From the NCBI RefSeq assembly GCF_035046505.1, contig NC_089825.1:2879029-2943028 (forward strand): a stretch of 64,000 nt of DNA, in the 5' to 3' direction. Position 1 is the first letter of the stretch. The number at the start of each line of letters is the position of its first letter. The notes under the pieces are model-generated. The model saw nothing but the letters and a program-made list of their open reading frames with translations. It made no database searches and had not been told where the DNA came from. This stretch comes from Tiliqua scincoides (lineage: Eukaryota > Chordata > Lepidosauria > Squamata > Scincidae). Below are positions 44,439-57,117 of this stretch, piece by piece. Position numbers and translations under genes: made by a program.

Positions 44439-46139
44439 ATCTAGAGAGTTAAGGAAATAAAAGATCATCCTTTGGCTTCCATTCTATTCTAAACAGGAGC
44501 TGTTGCTCCAGCTCCCTGCTCGAGGCCCAACATCGGCCAACTCTCAGGGCAGAGCTGATGGCTTCTATGCCAGCTGTCTAGACCTGGACCAAGAGCATGG
44601 TGCTTCACAGCTAGTTGCACTTGGACTCACTGCCATGGTCACCATGTTGCACTGCCCCAGCTGACCCTGCGGGTGCTAGAAATAACAGAAGCAGGGGTGC
44701 ACCTGTAGGTAAGGTACAACTGTGCCCTTCCAAACAGGCAGTTTGGGGCACCAGGAAACAGAGTAAAGCCCCACTGTGGAGCAGGTGCCATCCCTGTGGC
44801 AGAACTTAGAAAAGTACTTGCAAAGAAAGGTTGACAAGCCCTGTGGCAGACTTTGCCTACTCTGACACAAGGACTGAACTCACAGCCCCTCCTTGAAGCA
44901 TTGTGGCCCCCACACATGGCCCTTTCCATGCAGCCACACAGATGTCTCCAGGGCTAAAATAAGAGATCTCTTACATTTGAAGGTGAGGTCATTTCAGAAG
45001 AAAGCAGCCTGGGAGCTCAGTCTCCCTCTCTGTGAGAGACCCTTGAACACATCAACTACCTTCTCCTTTGTAATAATCCAGAATGAGGCCAGGCCCTAAC
45101 ATTCTGAAAAAGGGCATGCCAGAGGAGTGGCCACATTGGTTGCAGAAGGGACAAGAGGAGGGGTGCCCTGGATGCAGAAGGGCTTGCCCCACAAGAGCCA
45201 ATTACCGTAACCTTTTAGCATGTCAAAAGGACTTCCTCCCCCCCACAACCTATCCATGTAAATTGCACATAAATGGCGCATAAATCACATAGTTCAATTT
45301 TAAGCATGGATGCTAAACAGCAACACAAAGGTCAGCCAGCCACGGCAAGCCACTGAGCAGGGAAGTGTAGCCTGCAGTTCTGGGGCACCCATTTCATGGA
45401 ATAACAGCCTGACACTAACACCCAGCCTAAACAGCTCCTGGCAGCAAGGGGACTGGCAGAGTTCTCTGGAGCTGTTCACCCAGGGCCGTTTAGCCCAAGG
45501 AGAAGTCATATCACAAGCAGTGAAAGTCTGTCAAGTGCCTCACAGGCAGATGTCTGGTCTCTTCTGCAGAACTGGCTTAAACATTTTTTTCAGAACTCCC
45601 ACCTTGAGAGGTTTATGGGTCTTCAACAATAGGAGAGGCGATGCAAGGAGTGGTAGGGAGGGATGAGGCAGGGATGATGGCTAAAGACTGATGGAAAATA
45701 AAGATAGCAATAAAGCAGACAGAAGCACCATGGGAAGGCTTTGCCAACACACATCAGATCATATTCCCACAGCAGTGCAGGAGCAGGTGGGGCTGCTTTT
45801 GGGTACACGAAGTAACTCAGCTGCAAGGTCTTCAGTGCCACCAAGAGATGAAAAGGGAGCCTGATCATTTACCTAGGATCTAGAGATGTACAAAGCCCAA
45901 GTTAGGCAAAGCCTGTCCCTGCCAAGTTATGAACAAGCAGCTGGGTTTGAATGCAACTCTTTGGAAAAAGCAGCTGTTGTGATGCTGCTAGACCACGTTG
46001 CTTTCACTCCAGGAAAGGGCAGGTTTTAGAGACCAAATGAAACTATTCTGCCCAAAAAGGTTTTTAATGGATTACATAACCCCCTCAACTGATTATACGT
46101 ATAATGCCAAAACATCTTTTAGATGGCCACATAACACAA

Positions 46140-46465
46140 CCACCACCCACATGGAGAAGTCATAGTTAGCACCCCCCACCCCAAAAAAGCCCTGCTCAAT
46201 CAGGTCAGTATTGCTCCCCTGCAATGGATACTCAGAGACTGCTCCTGGAAGCAAGGCACAGTCACCACGGCCAGCAACCAGCAATAGGTCTCTGAATGTG
46301 TCCACTCCCCTTTTCAAACAACCCAGGCTAGTGGCCGCCACCACATATTGTGGCAGGAAATTCCAAAATGATGCACTTTGTGAACAAGTACTGCTTTTGT
46401 CTGTCCTGTTCCCACCAATCAGTTTCGATGGATGGCCCAGCCTGGTTCCAGAATTATAAGAGAAG
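46140..46465 (+). mobile_element. L2/CR1-like LINE fragment
   Basis: The plus strand includes 'aacccaggctagtggccgcc', 'ttgtggcaggaaattccaaa', 'ttttgtctgtcctgttccca' and 'cagtttcgatggatggccca', a 3' region widespread in squamate genomes. Confidence 0.6.
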
Positions 46466-46467
46466 GT

Positions 46468-46632
46468 TCAGTGGCTGAGCCCCTTCTCTGCATGCATAAG
46501 GTCCCAGGTTCAACCTCTGGAAGCATCTCCAGGTAGAAAACTCCTGCCTGAGATTCTGAAGAGCTGCAGCCAGTCAATCAACAAGACGGACCAGTGGGCG
46601 AGATGGACCAACGGGCTGACTCAGTCTATAGC
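46468..46632 (+). mobile_element. tRNA-derived SINE
   Basis: Head with 'ctctgcatgcataaggtccc' and B box 'aggttcaacctctgg', followed by 'gaagagctgcagccagtcaa' and 'gatggaccaacgggctgact'. This is a common squamate SINE; a second, older copy is at 52613-52800. Confidence 0.7.
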
Positions 46633-48576
46633 ACTGAACACAGGATGCCCTTCAAAGATGCCTCTCTAAGCAAACCACCACAATGCTGGTCTAATACTAT
46701 GGGAATTCAGGACAGAAATTTAGATGCTAACAAAGGGACTCCCAGCCGGAAGCCTGGTTCCATTCTGGGAAGGCTGTGCGGAGTCAAATTGAGAAGCACA
46801 TCTCTTTAAGAAGGAACCAAGTTCGATGGTATCATTAGACACACAGCAACACAACATATAATAGAAGCAGCAAGTTCTTCAACTCATCCAGGTCCCTTTG
46901 CCCAAACAGCCATATGGTCCATCTTGCTTGGCTGGACATCTGGGTCAATTAGGGCATGTGGTCAACCAGTGTGATGCTGAGCTAGCAGAAAGGCATTGCC
47001 CTCTGGGATCCAAACTACTGTTTAATGCCATCGCATCGAGTGCGTTCTCCTCCTCTGCCAGCACCACCATGAGACTGTTTTGCATGAGCCCCTTTCTGAC
47101 ATACAGGAAGATTCAGACTCCCCCTACAAGAGATTTCATTTCTTACTCCACACTGAACTCTCCTCCTACCTCCTGCTGAACGTTTTGCTTCCTTGCTACT
47201 GGGGAAGGTGTTTAATCCAATCCCCTGGCAAGGTAAGACATTTGCAATCCAATTAACAGGCTTCTGCTCAACACATCCCTTTTCTCATGCGAAATGCAGC
47301 CTGCCAGGCAGCACCATCAAAATAGAGGTTTCTACTGCCGAAGCATTCTGTGTATCTCAAAACCTCACACTTGCAGCATTCTGAATTTCTGTTTGTCTGT
47401 ATAATTCCAGCAACAGTCAAAAAGGTGAGGCTCACTTGCACTGTGTTGTTAGGAATTAACAGTGTAAATCCTCTGCACTCAGGGGATTCCATCTGGAGCA
47501 ACTTATCCACACGTGGGGGGGGGGGAGCGGCAGAAGCATCTCCAACTGGATTTTCCCTGCTTGCTGCAAGCATTGCAGGCTGACCCAACAACAGAAAGCA
47601 CTTCAGAGTAGGGGCTTAGCCGCCCTTAAATCCACCCCTCCTACTCACTCCATTCATCCTTGGGTTACTCTCTCCCTCCCAGGTTCTTGCCTTTTCTTTG
47701 TTTCACCTGCTCAGCCACCACTGACTAACTGCTTTTGGCTCACTGGCCTGCCTCAAAACAGATGGGCAGCTGCATTCAAAAGTGCTTACGGCCGAGCCTG
47801 GCCTGCTCAGGGATGCTTAAGCTGGACCCACCATCCTTCATTGAAATAGCTCCATAATTCTCATAATGGATTTTCTGCCGATGACGCTAATCCTCGAGAG
47901 CAATGGATTAAGCCGGGTGGGAATGGCCATCTTTCCTCTCCTCCCCAAGTGAAGGACAGGAGAGAGCAGAAGCAGCCATTTCGGGAAGAGAGAGAAGCGG
48001 CAAGGAAGCAAACGAATTCGCTTGCCCTGAAATGGTGCTCCAAATGCGGCACAGGCTCTGCACCAAAGATGTTTTAACACCAAATGCTCTTGAACCGTGA
48101 AATGCCATCTAGGCTCCCCCACACTGAAAATGGCTTGACCCACAGGCAGCAATGCCAAGCACTCAGTCTGCCAGGAACATCACATCAAACAGCACATGTG
48201 GCTGTGGCACAAGGCAACATGGAAGCCCAGCCTGCTCACATCCCTCTGGGTCTTGTGCATGGAGGCCAATTTTCATTGTTTGGGGTTCCATGCCTTACGC
48301 AACCAGGAGAAAGCAGATCCAAATTCCCCCAGAGGAACCAAAAACAGGACAGGTTGTTGTTGGTTGCCACTGGGGGTGGGTGGTAGGCAGCAGATGGTCA
48401 CTAGAGCCATAGGGCTACACTCAGCGTGAAACCGGTCACCCAACCCACTCCCGCCCCCTGACCTGTCTAGTTGCAATGGCCTCTCTCACAGGGACTGTGC
48501 CTAGACAAGCATCAAAGGCCAAATGATGCGTGATGCTCAGTTGCAAGTAGCACCCCCCCAATTTGTCCTTCTGTAA

Positions 48577-48690
48577 GAACGTAAGAACATAAGAACAGCC
48601 CCACTGGATCAGGCCATAGGCCCATCTAGTCCAGCTTCCTGTATCTCACAGCGGCCCACCAAATGCCCCAGGGAGCACACACAGAGCACA
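48577..48690 (-). mobile_element. CR1/L2-like LINE 3' end
   Basis: The plus strand reads aagaacagccccactggatc, aggccataggcccatctagt and ccagcttcctgtatctcaca, the inverse of the 12352-12505 element. Confidence 0.7.
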
Positions 48691-50079
48691 TTCTGTAAAA
48701 TGCAGCTACAGAAGTCTCAGGTAGGGAGGAGCTCAACTCCTCTCCAATGTGTAGCTTCCCTATTGAAAGATGGCTCCCCCCAAGTCGCATCCCATCCCAC
48801 AAAGGAAAACATTAAATATTCAGGGGGATGCGACACACATGGATTTGACCTGTATAAGTTAACCGCTGAACAAGCACCGACTCAGAGCCCCTTCTGAAAA
48901 CGGGTTTGCAAGCAAAGAATGTTCAGTGAAGCAAAGACGCAGCAAACTACTTGCCACACAAGGGTTCTGTGGGAACCAGCCACCTGCAGCTCCAGGCAAG
49001 AAGCACTCCCTGCTCCTGTGATCACCACACGAGCGCAGAATGTGGCATTGTGGGTCAGACAGTTCTGCAGGCTAGAAGTACCAGGCCTGTATTGGCAAGT
49101 GCCACTCAACATTACCTCCCTCATTCTCGCAGCACACCCACAAGGTTCTTCCTACACAGCAGACAGGAGGGCCAGAGAGGCTGGGTTCCTCAGAATCAGG
49201 CAACCTATCCATCGGACCGCAGGAGGACTTGGACTCACCTCCCACCTTGTCCCAGGACCACCTTTTAAATGGGGGGACGACTTCCCAGAGCGCTTTGCGA
49301 TACAGCACAGGAGCATGTGTGCTAATCAAAGGGCTGGAAATTCAATCAGACCCACCCGAAGTCACTCAGAGGTAAGCCGCTTCCACTAGGTCAGACTCCT
49401 TTTGGGTTGTTGGGGCTCTACACAGCTGCCTGTCTCTCCCTAGAGAAGAGACCTCACTTCACATGACCCATCCACTGCCAAGACCCATCATTCCAAGGAG
49501 ACACAATGTGACTGTCCTGGCACAAAGTTCAGTTTCTCTTAAGAGAAAGTGGCAAGAAGAGCGGCCTCACGCAAGGCATGGCAGCCACTCCCAGCGCAAC
49601 TCCACACACCATGTCTTTCCTCTCCTTGGAGAAGAGCAAGGAGGCGGTCCAGAGTGGTGTGGAATCACACTGGGAGAGGTTTCAACTCCCAGCATAATTC
49701 TGGAAGTGACTGTGGTAACGTGATCACATCACTGCAATTACTTCCAAGTCGGGGGGGGGGCAAACTGGGTGGCGGAGAAGCCCAGGACCGCCTCTGGTTT
49801 AACACAAACACCAAACCTCTCAATGGCCATGAGCCTTTGGGCAGGGGGGAGAAGTCTGCAACTTGCAATTAACCTTGAAAGAAAAACAGAAGCTCCCCAC
49901 TCATGTGCAGCACACCTTGCAGTGCCAGGTGCCCAAAACAAAAAGCCTCCCACCCTGCCTATGCACTTCCCAGGGGCTCATGGCTGGTCAGTGTTGGAAG
50001 CAGAATACTTGGCAAGACAGAGATCGAACTGATCTAGCAAGCCTCCAGCTTTTCAGGCTGGCTGTGGGTACAAACACAC

Positions 50080-50520
50080 TTTGTACCTTTTGCTCTTTGT
50101 TATCCCACCTTCTCACAATTGCCTCAGGGCAGCTAACAACAATTAAAGTCACCAGGAGATGGAGCAGACAAATGAGACCAGCAACAACACCAAAACACAC
50201 CGGGTTGCAACCAGGAACCCAACAGTGGTTGCCACTCATCCACACCAGGCCTAAAGGAAAAGGTGAGTCTCCAAGACCTTCTTAAAGGCTGAGAGGGAGG
50301 GAGCACCACAAGTCCTCTGTGGAAAGGAGTTCTGCAGCCTGGGCCCCACCCACAGAAGGCTCTGTCCTATATACATGCCAACTAGGCCTCAGCAAGTGCC
50401 AACAGATAGCAGATCATCTTGGAAAGGTCTCATGAGGCAGGCCAAATCCTGCGAAAAGAAGCAGTGCTTCAGACACCTGGGTACCCAGACTCTAGAGGCT
50501 TTCAAAAAGTGATGGCAGCA
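50080..50520 (+). mobile_element. L2-like LINE fragment
   Basis: Contains 'cctcagggcagctaacaaca', 'ttcttaaaggctgagaggga' and 'ttctgcagcctgggccccac', then 'agaaggctctgtcctatata', the pattern of the squamate L2/CR1 3' region. Confidence 0.55.
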
Positions 50521-52612
50521 CCTTGAAGAGCACCCACGAACAGATGGGACACCATTCAGTCAGGCTGGAGTCACACATACACTGATAGTGAAGTGCCTCC
50601 AAAAAATAGCACCAACACACATGGTAAAACTGCTACAATAAAGCATAAAATAAAAGCAACACAGCAGCCCCCATCATAGGCTCTTGCTCAAGTGCCAGAG
50701 GCAAAATGGCACCAGGAGAGCCAAAGGATGCTCTTTGGCCACAGACAAACATTTGGAACTAGCTTCACGTTGGCATATATGGGGAAAAGGCTTTGAAGGG
50801 CAACAACCTAGACATAAATGCAGCAACACTGGAAAATGACCTGTGGAACAGCCTGCCACTAACTTTATGGTTGGTTAGTCAGATTCCACCTCACTACAAT
50901 CAAGTTGGAGAAAAGGAGACTCCGGGGGATCCAGGATCACCTGCTGGACCATCTAATTCCAGCATCTTGCTTCCAGAGGTGGCCAGTCAGATGCAACCAG
51001 ACACGAGCCAGACATAAAAGTAAAGGCAACAGGCATGCCACCAACACCTGGCATTCAATGACAGACTGCCTCTGAACCAAAAGTCCAGTTTCTGGGCCAG
51101 TAACGTTGTCACAGTAGCCCTGATCCCACAAGTCTATGTTGGACCACTCGTCCAGCCTCCAGCAGGGACCAGCCAGGTGGCTCTGGAAAGCTTCCCAGCA
51201 AGGCATGAAGGTTGGCAAGCAGCAGTCTTGCCCCGGCCCACCTCCAGGCTGCCCACAGCACCTGGTGCTCAGAAGCATACACGGCCACTGGAAACTGACT
51301 CAGCCATTGTGACAGCCTTAACCCCCCGCAGCCATGCCTGATTCCTCCAATCCTGCCCTGCAATTACTTTTTCTGCAAAAGAAACCCAGAGAGCAGGACA
51401 GTTTGACACTGGTTCTTACCTCTCTTTGTGCCATGAACATATGAACCTGCCCACCCTCAGGATTGCACACACTGCATGATCCTGACTAATAATGTGGAGT
51501 TGAAAGGGTGTTGGATAGGTCTGGGAAAAGCCCTCCGCAATCCCTGCTCGCAAGCTCAGAACTCCAGTTCACAGAAACCAAATTCAAAATGGGATCAAAA
51601 GCTGAACGCTACCTTCACAGAGTCACAGAAGGAATGGCAGGTTAGCTGCTGCAGCCTGCATCAGACACCCCAGGCAGCCACATGCACAGAGAGGCGAGAA
51701 GCATCAGGGAGCTCCAGGCCTGAAAAGCAAACTGGATGAAAGACACTGTGGAGTGGGGCTGAACTGCACTCAGCGGGGACTGAAATGTAAGAAACGAGGC
51801 TTTAAACAAAATGTGGCTGTAAACAACCCACCAATTTTGCACAGTGGATACAAAGGCAATCTGTTCCAGGAACAGGTCAGCCCTCTGCTCTACAAGCTCT
51901 GGTAAAATGATAAGGGGCGGAGACAAAACACTCACAAGGACAAACAGTGAACAGTCAGCAGAGCGAGTCGAGTATAGGAACCGGAGCCACCTGCAAGCAG
52001 AGGCCTAGTTCTCAGCAAGCTGCTTCACCTGGCTTGGGTGTCTGACTGGCCCACCTAGCAGAAAGAGTACCCTCTACACTGAGGAGCACTCCAGCCTGGT
52101 TGTCTTCTTCCCAGTGTGACCCTCTTTCAAAGAGGTGCAGCCCCCACTTGCTGCCTGCAATGGTAAAGCCAGACGCAAATTTGCTCCTTGATGAGAACAA
52201 GGCCAAAAGCAGTCAATAAGGGGAGAAAAGGGCATAGCTAGAAGAAGGGGGTCCATAAACTGCACACAGCAACACTGCATTTCTAACTTCAGCAGCTAAC
52301 ACCACAAAACACGCTTTACGTTCCTTGCTCGTGCACACAGAAGTCTTATACCCATTTCAGCACACGTGGAGGCCTGGATGCCCAAGGGACTCCTGCCCCC
52401 ACAACTTGCTCCACCTGTACCCCTGGCCGGTTCATAGAAGCCCCCCACTCCTTCTCTGTGGATTCAGTGGAGCACCAATCGTCTCATTCAAAAGACAACT
52501 CTCCCTTTCCGATGCCTGGGCTTTCTCCCTCAGAAGCTCCTTCTTATGGTGTTTCTGCCCATTTAACTTTGAAGACTCTGGGTGTTCCACACCACACAGA
52601 GGGGCTTCCACC

Positions 52613-52800
52613 CAGTGGCAGTGCACCTACTTTGCATCCAGAAAGGCCCCAGATCCAGCACCTGCATCTCCACTTCAAACGATCTCCGGAAGCAGGGCTG
52701 GAAAGGCCCCCTCTGAATTCTTGGAGCTGCTGGCAGTTGGAGTGTGCCGCACTGGCCCAGATGGACCAAGCAGTTCGATTCAGTATCCAGCAGTTCCACA
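52613..52800 (+). mobile_element. tRNA-derived SINE, old copy
   Basis: 'acctactttgcatccagaaa', 'tggagctgctggcagttgga' and 'cagatggaccaagcagttcg' then 'attcagtatccagcagttcc' line up with the 46468-46632 SINE. It explains part of a long but spurious plus-strand open frame here. Confidence 0.6.
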
Positions 52801-54372
52801 TGACACCCTCCTACTCACCAAGACTGCCAGGCTTCTCCTCCCCCCTTCCATTTTGATTCTTTCCATCAGGAGTGCCGCCAGGGGATCCATCAGGTTGGGC
52901 ACTTACCAAGGACCTTCCTGGTCAGGCCAGCTCCTGAACCCTTGTACCAGAGGCAGCGTCTAACATGCCACTTTACCCCAGAGCCTCTAGCAGCCTGATG
53001 CCAACACTGATTCTTCACTCCACCTCTAGGAAGACTCAGCCAGGGAGGGAGAACCTGAAAAAGGGCCATCCCCTCACCATTCCCCTACCCCTAATGTAAC
53101 AGATTCTCTCTCTGCTGTCTTTTAGAAACCTATGGAAAAAAGTATTTTTTTTCTCTGAAAAACATCGTTTCCTCTGTCTAGTAAAAGAGGTCAGGCATCT
53201 ACCGCAGCCCAAAGGGCACCTTTCCCATTGCTCAGGGAGGCTCTAACCCACCTTGGAAGAGACTTTGACAGACACCTCTGAAATGGAAACACCCTAAGCC
53301 AAGAATTGGAGGATCAAGAGGGACCATGGCAGCTGGACAGTTTTCAGCTCCCAGAACCTTATGTTGTGGGCACTGATGACTCCATGTGCCACCATCAACA
53401 GTCAGGGCAAACAGCAGGGTCCCCAAGAGCCCAGAAGGGAACAGATGTCCTAGCAGTACCAGCCCCAATTCTCATGCAAATGGGCAGACTGTTTCTGGCT
53501 GCCATTAAGAGTAGGTCAAGCAACGCCAGAAGGTGCAACTGTCTGACACACCACGTTGAGGGCTCTTCGCTCAGTTCCCAGTGAACAGTGGGCTGCAGAC
53601 GGTCCTTATTAAGCAGAAGGGTGCAGTCTCGGAGGGGAGGGAGAGAGATGGCGGCTCAGCAGTGGAGAACCATCACTGGCATCTCCAAGCCATGGCTGAA
53701 AAAGACCCCTGAGCTGGAAACCCTGGAGAGCCACTGCCTGTCAATGTAGACGATGTTGTGTGAGATGAACTGAGGGTCTGGCTTAGCCTACTCTCCAAGG
53801 TGCGTCTGGAATGGAGGCACTCCACAAAGGCACGTGGTGAGGCCAACCGGTTCCATGGCACACTATACCCTTCACAATTGCTGCTTGCCCTGGCTGCTGG
53901 CAGCCTGGTACTCACCTCCCCATTCTCTTACTGGCCCCTGTGCAAACCACTGCAAGCAGCAGACGAAAAGGTGAAGGGAGAGGAGTCAGAGGCAGAGAGG
54001 CTCACTGGTTCTCAGGGTGCCCAGCTGCCCATCGCAACTGGGAGAAGGGATCTGGCCTCCCCCCTTTAAGAGCGGAATTCTCTACCTTATGTGACAAGTT
54101 ACACATGCAGATCATCTGTGTACCAGCCCTGCAACCAACCAGGGAAGGAAATGCTCCTTCTGTTTTGCAAATGATGTGCTGAGGCCAAGAGCTTATAACT
54201 TATATGGACTCATGGTACACATTCATCCTACTGCAAGAGTGCGCAAGGACTTGGAGCTGGGGGAAGAGAGCAGAGCTCAATTCTACTCTCAAGAGCAGTC
54301 TGATTATTTCAGATCTGGCAGCAGGAGAGAGAGAGAGAGATTTTGCAGGTAGGTGATGAGCACCAGTTAGAC

Positions 54373-54678
54373 CAGGAGTGTCAAACTCGTTTCATATAGT
54401 GGGCCAAATAGCATTTGTGGTGCCTCCTGAGGGCACAAAGTGACATCATTAAGCAGGAAGTGATGTCATTAAGAAGATGATGGCCAAATAAGCACTTTGT
54501 TCTCACACAGAAACTTATTAGCTGCAAATGACATGAGAGAAAACGTGCATCTTGTTCATAATTTCAAGATATGAGAGAGCCCAATTATCATGTTGGGAGA
54601 GCCCAGTTTTAACAGGGGCCAGAGAAATTGCTTCTGGCGGCCATAGCCAGCCGGCAGGCCTTTTGTCTGACACCCCTG
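54373..54678. mobile_element. Short hAT element
   Basis: Ends CAGGAGTGTCAAAC and GTCTGACACCCCTG are inverted repeats; flanks agttagac and ggttagat match 6 of 8. Interior has 'agtgacatcattaagcagga' repeats. Confidence 0.7.
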
Positions 54679-55682
54679 GGTTAGATTCTCAAGAACAACC
54701 TGCCCAAGCAGTGTCACTGGCTCAGGGGTCCCAGGATAAACCCAATCAAGAGAGAATGTGAGGGTGAACAGAATCCATGTCACAATACGCCAAAATCACT
54801 TGAGATCACCCAGGCTCCAGGGACTTCGCTGCCTCGTCAAGACTGCACCGGCCACACAATCAGACCACAAAAAATGGTTCAAGAAATTAGGAGAGGAGGA
54901 AAAGAAAAAGGAGGATAACCAGCGAAACATTACTAGGAAAAAAAGCTATCTGTTCACAAGTTGAGTGATCATTTGTAATTACTGGAGATCGCATGCAGAA
55001 GTCCCTGTATAGCAAAAAGCAATATCCACTGGGTGCCACCAGAAGAGCAAATCAAAGAAGGTCAAATATATCTGGTTTGACAGTCAAAACACCCCCCCAA
55101 ACCTTGCCTGTGGGTGTCTCTCACATTGAAGGTAGAGGTGAGTGTCACTGAATCAGCAGCCCAGGCACCTCCCCAGCTTAGGCTCTCCCCCATCCTGCTG
55201 AGAACAAAGAAACAAAAACCCTCTCTACAAGTATTGCTTTTTCTCCAAATATCTGGGGCCAAAGAAGCCCCTATTAAAGTGCAAAAATGCTCACTGAGTT
55301 CCACTACAGAAACTCTAGACCCTCCCCCTGGAGAGGCTTTGGCACTTCCAGTGTCTGGTGGCTTGGATTGTGGCTGGTTTTGCTTTTCTGTCGACTTAAC
55401 TCATTACACGTTGTTGCCCCTTTAGAGAGCAGGATGTGCTCTGGGGGAAGCAGTTTTTGTGCAGAAATGCATTCAAATAAAGACTTTGGAGCAGCAATAG
55501 ATACAAGGACAACTACAAGTTTTTAGGGATGAGAGTGTTTGTTTTCTCAGGAGAGGGACACTCTTGTATGGCTCAGAGAAAGCTGAAGGTTTAACATATA
55601 TATCTAGTGAATTCAGACCAAAAAACAATTTCATGTTATGGAGCACCACTATCTGATCTTTCAGATGGAACTGATTATTGGG

Positions 55683-55770
55683 GCTGCAAACTTAAATACT
55701 TACCTGGGAGTAAGTCCCACTGAACTCAATAGAACTTACTTCTGAGAAGACATGCACAGAATCACACTGT
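55683..55770. mobile_element. Palindromic 'aagtaagtcc' MITE
   Basis: 'ttacctgggagtaagtccca' followed by 'aacttacttctgagaagaca' forms the two arms of the same MITE as at 5585-5690. Confidence 0.6.
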
Positions 55771-56377
55771 TGATCAAACACACTTTTGAAATGGAGCTCT
55801 GCATTCCTGCAAGAGCTGAATAAGCCACTGTCCTTAATTTAGTAATTTTATGCCAAGGAAGCTACAGCAAGTTGACAGTAGAGCAGACACTGGCTTACAG
55901 AAGGCACAGAATCACACATAATTTTTTCAGCCTCATGAGCTCCCATCATCTCACCCATCTCTTGGAGGTGCTCCACACAGGTATTTGAGGAAACACCAAG
56001 AAAATCCCAGAGCAATTTCTGCAGAAGTAGCAACTACAGAGCAGGGGGGACCTGCTGAAACCACTGGAGGAAAAAAAGGTTCCCTCCTCTTTCCAAAGCA
56101 CAAAAGATCAGTTGGGCTTACCCATTTCCCCTCCCCCCATCTTAGAAGCCTGACCTCAAAGCATTGTGCCGACAACCGAACAACGAGACACTAAGAAATA
56201 AAACAAGTCCCTATTGAGAGAAATCGGGAGTAGGGGTGGGGGAGCAAGAAGCATCACTGTGACTGGCAAGCTGAAAGGCTTTTCACCACAGTTAAAGGGG
56301 TAGTAGGTGCTCTGCTGTGTGGGATGGCTGGCGACAGAAGACAAAGGAAGAGGCTGACTTGGTCAGCCTCATGGAAG

Positions 56378-56640
56378 AATTTATTATTATTATTATTATT
56401 ATTAACAACAGTATTTTTATACCACTTTTCAACTGAAAGTTCACAAAGTGGTTTACAGAGAAAAATCAAATAACTAATGGCTCCCTGTCCCAAAAGGGCT
56501 CACAATCTAAAAAGATGCAAAAAGAACACCAGCAGACAGCCACTAGAAAAGACTAGTGAGGTGGGGTGAGGAGGGCCAGTTACTCTCCCCCTGCTAAATA
56601 AAAGTGGAGCACCCACTTGAAAAAGTGCCTCTTACCCAAT
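56378..56640. mobile_element. LINE-derived repeat with (TTA)n microsatellite
   Basis: A (tta)n tract (56378-56403) is followed by 'tataccacttttcaactgaa', 'aaagtggtttacagagaaaa' and 'caaaagggctcacaatctaa', a repeat very common in squamate genomes. Confidence 0.6.
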
Positions 56641-57117
56641 TAGCAGGGGTAATATAGCTGCCAAGCTCGGCACTCCCCCAAGAAGAAGAGGAGATGGGCA
56701 GATCCATGCCAGCACTATGAGCCACAAAACCTGACCTGCTTTCGCTGCGATCTCCCTGCCAAGGGGGGGGGGGAGCCAGGCTTTCCATCCACAGCACTTT
56801 CCCATCCAAGGTCTAAGCTGAGTTTGACCCCACCAGGAAGCACCCAGTCCCTCAACCAGCCTTGACATCCGGGACAGTCCGTTGTGCATCTCATTGCCTC
56901 AGCCTCAACCCCTGCCCACAATCTGTTCTGGCCCGTCACCCAAAGGGCATCTTCCAAACCCCCTCCTCCCTCCAGCTCCTTTCCACTGTTTTGCCCATTG
57001 CACGGCAAGCTGTGCTGGTCCTGGGAGGCTGGTGGAGTTGTCCACAATCTGTCAAGCCGGTTTCTTCACCACTGCCCGCCTGCTCTCTGGGGAAGGAAGG
57101 AAAATTTAGCAACATAC

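Larger units (their letters stand above)
40134..57117 (-). other. MAP4 17-kb intron
   Basis: The largest intron in view. It contains hAT elements (41598-41806 probable, 44082-44438, 54373-54678), LINE fragments (46140-46465, 48577-48690, 50080-50520, 56378-56640), tRNA-derived SINEs (46468-46632, 52613-52800) and a palindromic MITE (55683-55770). I could not find another MAP4 coding exon in it; open frames here coincide with repeats or lack splice sites. Confidence 0.55.

Noticed and set aside
52325-52963. 212-codon plus-strand frame
   Set aside because: It covers an old tRNA-derived SINE and has no protein-family motif or splice sites.
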